Origin: Bacteroidales bacterium Bact_20
GTDB lineage: Bacteria > Bacteroidota > Bacteroidia > Bacteroidales > DTU049
Length of the DNA: 25,339 bases
Assembly: GCA_001603615.1 (NCBI GenBank)
Contig: LUZL01000227.1
Coordinates: forward strand, 1 to 25,339
Direction of reading: 5' to 3'
Position 1 is the first letter of the stretch, and each line of letters starts with the position of its first letter. This document shows, in pieces, positions 1 to 7,666 of this stretch. The position numbers were made by a program, and so were the translations under genes. The notes under the pieces were generated by a model. That model made no database searches. It saw only the letters and a list, made by a program, of their open reading frames with translations, and was not told where the DNA came from.

Positions 1-120
1 AATAATTTATTTTATATAAATATTTCTTGAATTTGTCTATAAATAGCTTATACATAAGATAAAAATCTATTTATTAGTCTATTTATTAATAAAATTTTAT
101 GTATATATATAATTATTTTG

Positions 121-128
121 TAATTTTG
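121..128 (+). promoter_or_regulatory. Bacteroidota -7 promoter box for the LytTR regulator
   Basis: The sequence TAATTTTG is an exact match to the Bacteroidota -7 consensus TAnnTTTG, 24 nt before the ATG at 153. No clear TTG -33 element is seen at the expected spacing. Bases 1-120 hold nothing else I can support apart from AT-rich sequence. Confidence 0.55.
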
Positions 129-152
129 TCGAAAAATTAAAAATATAGTGTT

Positions 153-905
153 ATGGCAAAGACAAAAATTTTAATAGTAGAAGATGAAGCTATTATTGCA
201 AAAGACATAGAAAATGTTTTAACAAAGGCTGGTTATAAAGTAGTAGGTACCTTTTCTAATGGAGAAGCTGCTGTAGAGAATGTAGACGATTTAAATCCAG
301 ATATTATTTTAATGGATATAATGCTAAAAGGAGATATGTCTGGTATACAAGCTGCAGAAATTATTAGAGAAAAATCTAATATACCTGTAGTCTTTTTGAC
401 AGCTTATGCAGATGAAAATACTATTGATAAAGCTAGATCTGCAGTTCCCTATGGATACATTGTTAAACCTTTCAAAGAAAATGAAGTGATAGCTACTATA
501 GAGATAGCTCTTAATAAATATAAAGAAGATCAAGAGCTTTTAAAAGAACGTGATATGCTAAAAAATATGGTAATAGAAAAAAGTGATTCTGATAGCATAT
601 TTGTACGTGCTGATTATAGACTAAATCGTATTAAATTTTCAGATATTTACTATGTAGAAGCTTTGAAAGATTATGTAGTTATCAATACTGCTGATAATAT
701 TTATACTACTCATTCTACTATGAAAGAAATGCAACGTATTTTACCCGCTAAAGATTTCGTACGTGTTCATAGAAGCTATATCGTACGTATAGATAAGATA
801 TTTAGTATTAAATATCCTGATCTAGTAATAGAAGGTAAAATGAAAGTAATACCTATAGGTGGTATGTATCGCAAAGAACTATTTAGTAGATTAAATCTTG
901 TATAA
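153..905 (+). CDS. LytTR-family DNA-binding response regulator
   Basis: A two-component response regulator that should bind DNA in the cytoplasm after phosphorylation by a histidine kinase. Residues 1-120 form a receiver (REC) domain with the acidic pair E10/D11, phospho-acceptor D55 (LMDIM), switch T83 (LTAY) and K105-P106. Residues ~145-250 form a LytTR domain, shown by IYYVEALKDYVVI, TTHSTMKEM and FVRVHRSYIVRIDKI, which are typical of this family in Bacteroidota. The length of 250 aa is normal. It is a single-gene unit with its own -7 box and a strong terminator. No partner kinase lies within the window, so the signal it senses cannot be inferred. The start is ATG with no Shine-Dalgarno. 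Confidence 0.93.
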   Translation: MAKTKILIVEDEAIIAKDIENVLTKAGYKVVGTFSNGEAAVENVDDLNPDIILMDIMLKGDMSGIQAAEIIREKSNIPVVFLTAYADENTIDKARSAVPYGYIVKPFKENEVIATIEIALNKYKEDQELLKERDMLKNMVIEKSDSDSIFVRADYRLNRIKFSDIYYVEALKDYVVINTADNIYTTHSTMKEMQRILPAKDFVRVHRSYIVRIDKIFSIKYPDLVIEGKMKVIPIGGMYRKELFSRLNLV

Positions 906-925
906 TCTTTTTTAAGTTATATTTT

Positions 926-958
926 AAAAAAGGGGAATAAAATCATTCCCCTTTTTTT
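926..958 (+). terminator. Rho-independent terminator after the LytTR regulator
   Basis: A perfect 13-bp stem (926-938 paired with 945-957) holds a GGGG/CCCC core and a 6-nt loop, and ends in a run of seven T. It starts 21 nt past the stop codon. The A-run on the other side would also let it work on the minus strand. Confidence 0.9.
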
Positions 959-961
959 ATG

Positions 962-969
962 TAATTTTG
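962..969 (+). promoter_or_regulatory. -7 promoter box for the rluB unit
   Basis: TAATTTTG matches TAnnTTTG exactly, directly after the terminator and 21 nt before the ATG at 991. An ATG at 975 opens only a 7-codon frame and is not a credible gene start. Confidence 0.6.
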
Positions 970-990
970 TAAATATGAAATATTTTAAGT

Positions 991-1860
991 ATGTATAATT
1001 ATAAAACGAAAAATTCAAAATCTTTAAATAATAAAACTAAAGTAGATAAAAAAGAATTTAGTAATAAAAAAGAATTTAATAATAAAAGAGAATTTAATAA
1101 AAAAGAATTTATTAAAAAAAAGGATTTTAGTAAAAAAGATTTTAATGATAAAAAAGAAGGTATAAGGTTAAATAAATATATAGCTAATTGTGGCTATTGT
1201 TCTAGAAGAGAAGCTGATGAGTTGATTTTAACTGGTAGTGTAACTGTAAATGGTAAAATAGTTACACAGTTAGGTACTAGGATCGCTGAGAATGATAAAG
1301 TAATGATAGGAGATGCACCTATACAACCTGAAAAAAAGATATACATTTTAATGAATAAACCTAAGGATTATATTACTACATCTAAAGATCCTCAAAATCG
1401 TAAAACTGTCATGAATTTATTAGGCGATTTGAAATTTCGTGTTTATCCTGTTGGTAGGTTAGATAGGAATACTACAGGGATTTTATTATTTACTAATGAT
1501 GGCGAGCTTGCTCGTAAACTTACTCATCCTTCATCAAATATTTTAAAGATTTATGAAGTAAAACTTGATAAAAATTTAAAAACAAATGATCTGCAAAAAA
1601 TTATTGAAGGAGTTTATATAGATGGACATAGAATAAAAGTAGATGAAATTAGTTATATAGATGATAAACCACATAATTACGTTGGCATAGCTATTCATTC
1701 TGGACAATATCATATTGTTAAAAGAATATTTGAATCTTTAGGATACAAAGTATTGATGCTTGATAGAACAATGTTTGGACCTTTAACTAAGAAAAATGTT
1801 CCACGTGGAACATGGCGTTATTTAAGTGATAGCGAAGTTAGATTATTAATGAATTTGTGA
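991..1860 (+). CDS. rluB: RluB/RsuA-family pseudouridine synthase
   Basis: Isomerises a specific uridine in ribosomal RNA to pseudouridine; family members modify 23S (RluB) or 16S (RsuA) rRNA. Residues 1-57 are a low-complexity basic tail built from degenerate K-K-(E/D)-F units. Residues ~58-105 are an S4 RNA-binding domain (IRLNKYIANCGYCSRREAD). Residues ~115-285 are the catalytic domain, with the signature GRLDRNTTGILLFTNDG containing catalytic Asp158. The C-terminal PRGTWRYL is the motif usual in Bacteroidota members. RluB is likelier than RsuA or RluE from the domain layout and phylum, but the target is inferred. The codons for V-P-R-G-T near the end form a perfect parS-like palindrome (see 1797-1812). 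The stop overlaps the next start (TGATG). Confidence 0.88.
   Translation: MYNYKTKNSKSLNNKTKVDKKEFSNKKEFNNKREFNKKEFIKKKDFSKKDFNDKKEGIRLNKYIANCGYCSRREADELILTGSVTVNGKIVTQLGTRIAENDKVMIGDAPIQPEKKIYILMNKPKDYITTSKDPQNRKTVMNLLGDLKFRVYPVGRLDRNTTGILLFTNDGELARKLTHPSSNILKIYEVKLDKNLKTNDLQKIIEGVYIDGHRIKVDEISYIDDKPHNYVGIAIHSGQYHIVKRIFESLGYKVLMLDRTMFGPLTKKNVPRGTWRYLSDSEVRLLMNL
1048..1160 (+). repeat. Degenerate KKEF-coding repeat
   Basis: About six to seven imperfect units of 12-24 bp read AAAAAAGAATTT plus a short spacer and encode K-K-E-F or K-K-D-F in the N-terminal tail of the RluB-like protein. Units differ at several bases and in spacing, so this is an old or diverging in-frame repeat rather than an exact tandem array. 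Confidence 0.6.
1797..1812. other. parS: parS-like centromere site 1 (ParB binding)
   Basis: TGTTCCACGTGGAACA is a perfect 16-bp palindrome (18 bp with the flanking A/T pair, 1796-1813). It closely matches the bacterial parS consensus TGTTtCACGTGaAACA with its invariant CACGTG core. It lies inside the rluB-like gene, in frame, as N-V-P-R-G-T. ParB-type CTP-dependent clamps load at such sites near the replication origin. No parA/parB is in the window, so function is inferred. Confidence 0.82.
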
Positions 1861-2432
1861 TGAAAAAAAACATTATTTATATAATTGTCATAATTTTTTT
1901 ATTTATCATTTTAATTATATTAGGCATATTTTTTTCTAAATCTTCTAATATAGAAAATAAAGGAGTTTTTATTAAATCTCTTTCTAAAAATAATATTTTA
2001 CAATTAGATAATTTGTTTACTGATAGTATAAATATTGAAACATTTTCAGATAATTATTCTTCAGGTATAAAAATTGAAAATTTTTATAAAAATTTAAAAT
2101 CAGAATTATTTATAGACTCTGTTTTACTCAATAAAAATGATACTAATTTTATTAAATTTTATCCTGCAACTGTTCCAGAATATTTATTTAGATTTGTTTT
2201 GATATCTATAGATTCTATTAATAAAACCACTCATTATCAAAATGTAATTTTATGTAATTTAGATTCAGCTAATTTACAATTTATTAACTCTAATGATTCA
2301 CTTATAATAAATGGTAATTTATTTTTTAATGTTAAAGACTCTTTAGCTCAATCTGATTATGTATTATATTTTAATAATATTAAATCAAAAATTATTAAAA
2401 GATGGAAAGGTCAAGTAACAATAGAATTATAA
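1860..2432 (+). CDS. Hypothetical single-pass membrane-anchored protein
   Basis: I do not recognise this family. It encodes about 190 aa. Residues 2-26 form one very hydrophobic helix after a short K-K start (KKNIIYIIVIIFLFIIL), so it is an uncleaved anchor or a signal sequence with the rest outside the cytoplasm. Residues ~30-190 are rich in N, S, I and D with alternating hydrophobic residues, suggesting a beta-rich extracytoplasmic domain. A GTG at 1857 is possible, but the ATG at 1860 overlaps the rluB stop as TGATG, typical of translational coupling. Its end overlaps the next gene by 31 bp. The position between rluB and the DUF4175 gene suggests it is co-expressed with that envelope protein. 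Confidence 0.75.
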   Translation: MKKNIIYIIVIIFLFIILIILGIFFSKSSNIENKGVFIKSLSKNNILQLDNLFTDSINIETFSDNYSSGIKIENFYKNLKSELFIDSVLLNKNDTNFIKFYPATVPEYLFRFVLISIDSINKTTHYQNVILCNLDSANLQFINSNDSLIINGNLFFNVKDSLAQSDYVLYFNNIKSKIIKRWKGQVTIEL

Positions 2433-5400
2433 ATATATTAGAAAAATTTGCAAAAAAATTTTATTTAAATAAACTTATTAAAGGTTTATTTTGGTTTATT
2501 TTATTTGCAGTATCTACATTATTTTTATTATCTACTATAGAAAATTTATTTTGGCTAAATTCTTCATTTAGATTAGTTTTGCTCATTTTATTAATAATTT
2601 CTTTATCAGCTTTTTTTATTTATTATGTAGCTATTCCAATATTTAGATATTTTGGATTGTTTAGAGATAAATCATATAAAGACTTCGCACTATTACTTGG
2701 CAACCATTCTAATACAGATGATAAAATTTTATCAGCATTAGAGTTATTTGAACTAAATAAGATTAATAATAATGAATTATTATTAAATGAACTATCAAGA
2801 CGTAGTGATGAATTATCAAAAATTAATTTAAAAAAATTTTTTAATATCAAAGTATATTATAAATGGATAATAGGTAATTTAGGTATTCTTACTATTTTTA
2901 TAATTCTATCTTTTACTTTTCCTAATCAATTTATGGCACCTTTAGTTAGAATTTCTAATTATAATACTGTGTTTCCAAAGGACTATGGCTTTAAAGTTAA
3001 TATTTTAAATGATAACTTTTATACAGAATCTGGGAAAAATTTTATATTAAATTTTGAAATTACTGGAGATAAACTTCCTAAAAATATCTATATTTTATCT
3101 AATGGTAATAAATATATACCCAGAAAGACTGTAGGTAATAATTATGAATATGTTTTTGAAAATTTAGCTAAAAATACAATTTTCCAAATAGTAGCTGAGG
3201 ATTGGATATCTGATGAATATGAAATTAAAATTTATAAAAAACCATCTATATATAAATTGATAGCAAATGTCATATATCCAAAATATACTAAATTATCTAA
3301 TGAACAATTAGTAAATATTTTTTCATATAATGTTCCACGTGGAACCCAAATTGTTTTTTCAATATATACAAAAGATGCAGATAGCTTAATAATATTAAAT
3401 AATCAAGTATCTCAAAAATTTGAGATTATAAATAAATTAGATTATAAATTGCAAATTTTAAAAAATGAAAATTTACAAATAATAACTAAAAGCAGTTATT
3501 CTCCTATACTAGATACTACAAATATTTACATTACAGAGATACCTGATGCATATCCTAAAATTTTGGTACAACTACAAAAAGACACATTTTCTATAATGCA
3601 TTATTATGTTTCTGGCTCTATATCTGATGATTATGGTTTTACTAAGCTTATTGCTGTATATAAACTTAATCGTAAAGATACTACTATAAATGGTAAAATA
3701 CCAATTAATATTTCAAATGACGATTTAATTCAAAATTTTAATTTTGATATTGATTTTTCATTTTTAAATTTACAACCTTCCGATGTTGTAAATTTTTATT
3801 TAGAAATTTACGATAATGATGCTATAAATGGCCCTAAATCTACTAAATCTCGTGAATTTGAAATTAAAATTCCTACAAAACAAGAAATTCAATTAGAACA
3901 ATCTAAACAATTGCAAGCTGCTAATACTAAATTCGCAGCTATACAAAAAGAACTTTCTAATATTAGAAATGAACTACAGCAACTTGAAAATCAGTGGAAA
4001 CTAGAACGTAAATTTAATTATGAACAAAAACAAAAATGGGAAAATCTAATAAAAAGACAAAATGAGATCATTAATGAATTGCAAAATATAGAACAAAATT
4101 TACAACTTTCACCCTCCTATGATGAAAATTTAGAAATTTATAAAAAAATTCAACAAATAGATGAACTTATTAAATCTATAAATATAGAAGAATTGAATGA
4201 ATATTTAGAAAATTTGCAAAAATTAATGGAAAATAATCAATTAAAATCAGAAGATATAGAAGAGTTTAAATGGCAAAATGAGGAACTAAATAAAATGCTG
4301 GATAGACAAATAGATCTGTTAAAACGTCTAGATATTGAAAAAAATCTTAGAGAAACTTTCCAAGACCTTAAAGACCTCAGTAAACAATTTGATGATTTAT
4401 CTAAAAAACAAGATATAGATGAATTAGATAAACAAAACGAACTAAAAAATGAATTAATAAAACAGTTTGAAAAATATGATAGTTTGTTAAAGGAAAATGA
4501 AAAGCTCAGTGACCCATTTAAAATGGAAAATATAGAAACCGAAAAGCAAATTATTAATAATGAAATTCAACAATCAGAACAAAACTTACAAAAAAATAAT
4601 CATAAAAAAGCTAATGAAAATCAAAAAAATACTAGTCAGCAATTAAATGAATTAGCAAATAAATTAGAGCAAAACCTCAATAAGCAACTACAAGAAGAAA
4701 ATGCAGAAGATGCTACTATACTTAGACAACTACTAAAAAATGTTCTTTTATCATCTTTTGAACAAGAAAACTTAATAAAAAATATTTATAAACAAAACCC
4801 ACGATTAGCAAATTATCAAGATTATGTGAGAAAACAGTTTGAATTGCAAGAAGTAATGAAACGCACAAAGGATAGTCTATATATGGTGGGTAAACGCCAG
4901 CCTATGGTTTCTAATTTTATTTTTGATGAGATTAATAAAATAGAAAAAGAAAGTAAAAAAGCTATGAATAATTTGAATAATTGGGCACTGGGGCAGGCTG
5001 CTATTAATCAACAAAATTTGATGACCTCGCTTAATAATCTTGCGTTATTTCTCTCTGATATTTTGCAGCAAATGGAGCAGCAAAATAAAATGTCTCAAAT
5101 GAATAGCGATGGTGCTATGAAGTGTAATAATCCTAAAAATTCTAGCAACTCAAATAATACTAAACCTAGCATGAAAACACTTAGACAACTACAACAAGAT
5201 CTAAATAAACAAATGGAAGCCCTACAAAAAGAAATGCAAAACGGTAAAAAACAAGGGAAAGAAATTAGTGAAGCTCTAGCAAAGATGGCTGCTCAGCAAG
5301 AAGCCATTAGACGTGCTATGCAAGAAATTAAAGAACAGATCAGCAAAGAAGGTAACTTGAAAAATTCTTCCTTCATTCAACAGATGATAGAAGATATGGA

Positions 5401-5701
5401 AAAAACAGAAAAAGATCTTTATAATAAAAATCTTTCTTATGAAACTATAAAAAGACAAAAACAAATAGAAATTCGTATGCTAGAATCTGAAAAAGCTGAA
5501 CAACAACAAGAAACTGATAATACTCGTAAAAGTGAAACTGCAAAAAATGATTATAATAGTAACCTTATCAAAAATTTTCAGTATAATGTAATAAAAAATA
5601 ATAATATTGAATCCATGAATCGCGATAATTTAAACTTTAATATCTATTATCGTAAAAAAATTCAAGATTATTTTAATAATGTTAGCTATGAAAAAGATTG
5701 A
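2402..5701 (+). CDS. DUF4175-type large membrane protein with long coiled coil
   Basis: A 1099-aa envelope protein that resembles the long DUF4175 proteins of Bacteroidota, whose function is unknown. Three membrane helices are visible near residues 25-46, 57-80 and 154-174. Residues ~180-490 are beta-rich and probably outside the cytoplasm (Ig-like by appearance: YPKILVQL, ISDDYGFTKLIAVYKL). Residues ~495-1050 are highly charged, rich in Q, N, K and E, and predicted to be coiled coil (repeated ELQQLEN, LNKQLQEEN types). The gene starts inside the previous one (31-bp overlap) and overlaps the next. Family assignment is from size, topology and neighbour order (it often precedes a small ATP-binding protein gene and ybeY). 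A second parS-like palindrome lies in codons ~311-315. Confidence 0.75.
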   Translation: MERSSNNRIINILEKFAKKFYLNKLIKGLFWFILFAVSTLFLLSTIENLFWLNSSFRLVLLILLIISLSAFFIYYVAIPIFRYFGLFRDKSYKDFALLLGNHSNTDDKILSALELFELNKINNNELLLNELSRRSDELSKINLKKFFNIKVYYKWIIGNLGILTIFIILSFTFPNQFMAPLVRISNYNTVFPKDYGFKVNILNDNFYTESGKNFILNFEITGDKLPKNIYILSNGNKYIPRKTVGNNYEYVFENLAKNTIFQIVAEDWISDEYEIKIYKKPSIYKLIANVIYPKYTKLSNEQLVNIFSYNVPRGTQIVFSIYTKDADSLIILNNQVSQKFEIINKLDYKLQILKNENLQIITKSSYSPILDTTNIYITEIPDAYPKILVQLQKDTFSIMHYYVSGSISDDYGFTKLIAVYKLNRKDTTINGKIPINISNDDLIQNFNFDIDFSFLNLQPSDVVNFYLEIYDNDAINGPKSTKSREFEIKIPTKQEIQLEQSKQLQAANTKFAAIQKELSNIRNELQQLENQWKLERKFNYEQKQKWENLIKRQNEIINELQNIEQNLQLSPSYDENLEIYKKIQQIDELIKSINIEELNEYLENLQKLMENNQLKSEDIEEFKWQNEELNKMLDRQIDLLKRLDIEKNLRETFQDLKDLSKQFDDLSKKQDIDELDKQNELKNELIKQFEKYDSLLKENEKLSDPFKMENIETEKQIINNEIQQSEQNLQKNNHKKANENQKNTSQQLNELANKLEQNLNKQLQEENAEDATILRQLLKNVLLSSFEQENLIKNIYKQNPRLANYQDYVRKQFELQEVMKRTKDSLYMVGKRQPMVSNFIFDEINKIEKESKKAMNNLNNWALGQAAINQQNLMTSLNNLALFLSDILQQMEQQNKMSQMNSDGAMKCNNPKNSSNSNNTKPSMKTLRQLQQDLNKQMEALQKEMQNGKKQGKEISEALAKMAAQQEAIRRAMQEIKEQISKEGNLKNSSFIQQMIEDMEKTEKDLYNKNLSYETIKRQKQIEIRMLESEKAEQQQETDNTRKSETAKNDYNSNLIKNFQYNVIKNNNIESMNRDNLNFNIYYRKKIQDYFNNVSYEKD
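3331..3346. other. parS: parS-like centromere site 2 (ParB binding)
   Basis: TGTTCCACGTGGAACC contains the perfect 14-bp palindrome GTTCCACGTGGAAC (3332-3345), identical over 15 of 16 positions to the site at 1797-1812, 1534 bp away. It is in frame within the DUF4175-type gene and again encodes N-V-P-R-G-T. A GC-rich core of this kind is out of character for the surrounding very AT-rich coding sequence. Confidence 0.8.
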
Positions 5702-6140
5702 CCCTTTATATATTAAAAGTAATAATTATCAATTATCTCTTGATGATTATCTTAATAGATTTTTTCAACAAAATAATTTACCAGATGAAATTTATGCTAA
5801 TATCTATTTGACTATTTATGAATCTATAAAATTAATTATTTCAAAATTAATTATTTCCTCTAGCTCCATTATTGTAAAATTAGAATTAACTTTTGATAAT
5901 GGTAATCTATTTTGTAAGATATCTTGCAATAACTTAAAAAGTATTTGGCTAGATATAGTAAATAATAATCAAGACGAAATATTAGAAAGCTCTATAGTAT
6001 TGATAAATAAATTAAGTAATTCTCTTAAATTATTAAATGATGCTAGCATAGAAATAATGTTTGATGTTATCAAAATGCAGTATGAATTTGAACAAATAAA
6101 AAATGAAGATTTTCAAGAATATAAATTTTTGAAAAATTAA
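5688..6140 (+). CDS. Small protein, probable degenerate histidine-kinase-like ATPase
   Basis: A protein of about 150 aa whose position directly after the DUF4175 gene and whose size match the anti-sigma-factor/histidine-kinase-like ATP-binding proteins often found there in Bacteroidota. The helix YANIYLTIYESIKLIISKL corresponds to the place where that family has E-A-V-x-N-A-I-x-H-G-N. The N-box asparagine and HGN are absent, and no glycine-rich D-x-G-x-G box follows. I infer a retained fold with lost nucleotide binding. The family link rests mainly on gene order and helix pattern and is uncertain. I chose the ATG at 5688 (MKKIDPLYI) over one at 5679; both overlap the end of the upstream gene. 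Nothing resembling ybeY, the usual next gene, follows. Confidence 0.55.
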   Translation: MKKIDPLYIKSNNYQLSLDDYLNRFFQQNNLPDEIYANIYLTIYESIKLIISKLIISSSSIIVKLELTFDNGNLFCKISCNNLKSIWLDIVNNNQDEILESSIVLINKLSNSLKLLNDASIEIMFDVIKMQYEFEQIKNEDFQEYKFLKN

Positions 6141-6161
6141 TATTTATTTATAATTTTTATT

Positions 6162-6169
6162 TATTTTTG
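6162..6169 (+). promoter_or_regulatory. -7 promoter box for the T9SS cargo gene
   Basis: TATTTTTG fits TAnnTTTG and lies only 11 nt before the ATG at 6181, predicting a leader of under about 10 nt. Confidence 0.5.
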
Positions 6170-6180
6170 TATAAATATTT

Positions 6181-7524
6181 ATGCATATGAAATTAAAATA
6201 TTTATTATTTATTATTATTTTTTCTATATATAGCATTATTTTGAACAGTCAAGATAGGCTTTTAAACTTAAAAGATACTAAGATAACTATTAAAAATAAT
6301 GCTGTGTTGATAATAAACCAATCTAGTCCTAATGGCATCATAGCTACTGCTAATGGCGGTATAGTATCTGAAGGAGATCTGAATAGAGTTGTTTGGAAAA
6401 TAAACAATAGTACAGGTACCTACACAATACCATTTTGGAAAACAGGCAGAATAGATATGGTTTATCAAATAACTAGTGCTGGCAGTTCACCAGGAGCATT
6501 GATAGCTAGTACTCGTGCTACAGTAGCTGACAATACTCCATTACCTAGTGTAGCTCCTGCTGTTACACACTTAAATATGAGTGTGAGTCCATATGGTAAT
6601 GGGTCTTATTATGTAGTAGATAGATATTGGATCCTTAGAAAAGAAGGTTGGACTACAGAACCTACAGCTACTTTATCTTTTAAATATGAAGATGGAGAAA
6701 TTAACTCACCTAACACTATTACAGAAACTAATCTATCAGCACAATTGTGGGGGCAAGATCCATATGCATCTCCTGGTACTTATAGTTGGGTACCCGATGC
6801 TTTTGATGTTTTTCAAGGTTACTCTACTACACTTGGTACAGCAGATGCTAGTAATAATAGAGTTTATAATATTACTCCACCCACAGCTTATAAAAGTGGT
6901 TTATATACATGGATTTTAGTTGATAAATCACACCCTTTACCAGTAACATTATTGTATTATAAATTATATTGTGTAGGTAAATATGCTGCTCTTAAATGGG
7001 AAACTGCTTCAGAAATAAATTGTGATTATTATTTAGTAGAACGTAGCTCAGATGGCATATCATGGGAGTCAGTAGCTTATATACAAGGAGCAGGTAATAG
7101 TAATGAAATATCTACATATTCCTGGGTAGATAACTTCTATAGTAATGGTGCTACATTATACTATAGATTGACTCAGTTTGATTATAATGGCGATTATCAG
7201 ATATTAGGTATTCAATCAATTATTTGTAATTCTAATAATGATTCTTGGATTACTATTAATACAGATATTTTTAATAATATTTTAATAAATTTCACTGCTA
7301 CTGAAGGTGAGCCTTATGAAATTAAAGTTTTTAATTTATTGGGAGAATTAATTTATTATCAAGCAGGAACAGTAGAGAAAACTATAGAACAGTTTGTGAT
7401 ACCTACATATGGATTAGCTAGTAGCATATACATTGTAGATGTACATTCTTCATTAGTAAATAAAACTCAAAAAATAAATTTAATAAAAACTCAAAAAGTT
7501 CACATTAACGAAATGAATTATTGA
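6181..7524 (+). CDS. Secreted protein with type IX secretion sorting domain
   Basis: A 447-aa exported protein. Residues 1-23 are a signal peptide (basic start, long I/F/L core, likely cleavage after LNSQ). Residues ~25-245 are a domain I do not recognise, rich in G, S, T, Y and W. Residues ~250-350 match the linker domain that often precedes sorting signals in Bacteroidota (LPVTLLYYKLYC, ALKWETASEINCDYYLVERSSDG, YYRLTQFDYNGDYQ). Residues ~355-437 form a Por-secretion type A C-terminal domain (EIKVFNLLGELIYY, SSIYIVDV, KINLIK). Such proteins cross the outer membrane by the T9SS and are attached to the surface or released. About 14 residues follow the normal end of the domain. An ATG at 6187 is an alternative start. 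The gene stands alone with its own -7 box. Confidence 0.85.
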   Translation: MHMKLKYLLFIIIFSIYSIILNSQDRLLNLKDTKITIKNNAVLIINQSSPNGIIATANGGIVSEGDLNRVVWKINNSTGTYTIPFWKTGRIDMVYQITSAGSSPGALIASTRATVADNTPLPSVAPAVTHLNMSVSPYGNGSYYVVDRYWILRKEGWTTEPTATLSFKYEDGEINSPNTITETNLSAQLWGQDPYASPGTYSWVPDAFDVFQGYSTTLGTADASNNRVYNITPPTAYKSGLYTWILVDKSHPLPVTLLYYKLYCVGKYAALKWETASEINCDYYLVERSSDGISWESVAYIQGAGNSNEISTYSWVDNFYSNGATLYYRLTQFDYNGDYQILGIQSIICNSNNDSWITINTDIFNNILINFTATEGEPYEIKVFNLLGELIYYQAGTVEKTIEQFVIPTYGLASSIYIVDVHSSLVNKTQKINLIKTQKVHINEMNY

Positions 7525-7649
7525 TAGTATTGAAATAGAAAAATACAGAATAGTAGCTGGTTACTATTGTTATAAAAATAGTATATTTTATGACTAATTT
7601 CCCTAAATCATTATAAAAAATGAATATATCTTAATTCATTAATTTATGA

Positions 7650-7657
7650 TATTTTTG
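7650..7657 (+). promoter_or_regulatory. -7 promoter box for the DUF4199-glycosyltransferase unit
   Basis: TATTTTTG fits TAnnTTTG, 9 nt before the ATG at 7667, so the predicted mRNA leader is only a few bases long. Confidence 0.5.
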
Positions 7658-7666
7658 TAAAAAAAA

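Noticed and set aside
6686..6919. 77-aa alternative-frame ORF inside the T9SS gene, and many similar minus-strand frames
   Set aside because: They lie wholly within well-supported genes, have no promoter or family resemblance, and are typical shadows of AT-rich coding sequence.
7549..7568. Small inverted repeat after the T9SS gene (AATAGTA / TACTATT)
   Set aside because: The stem is only 7 bp and is not followed by a T-run, so I do not call it a terminator.
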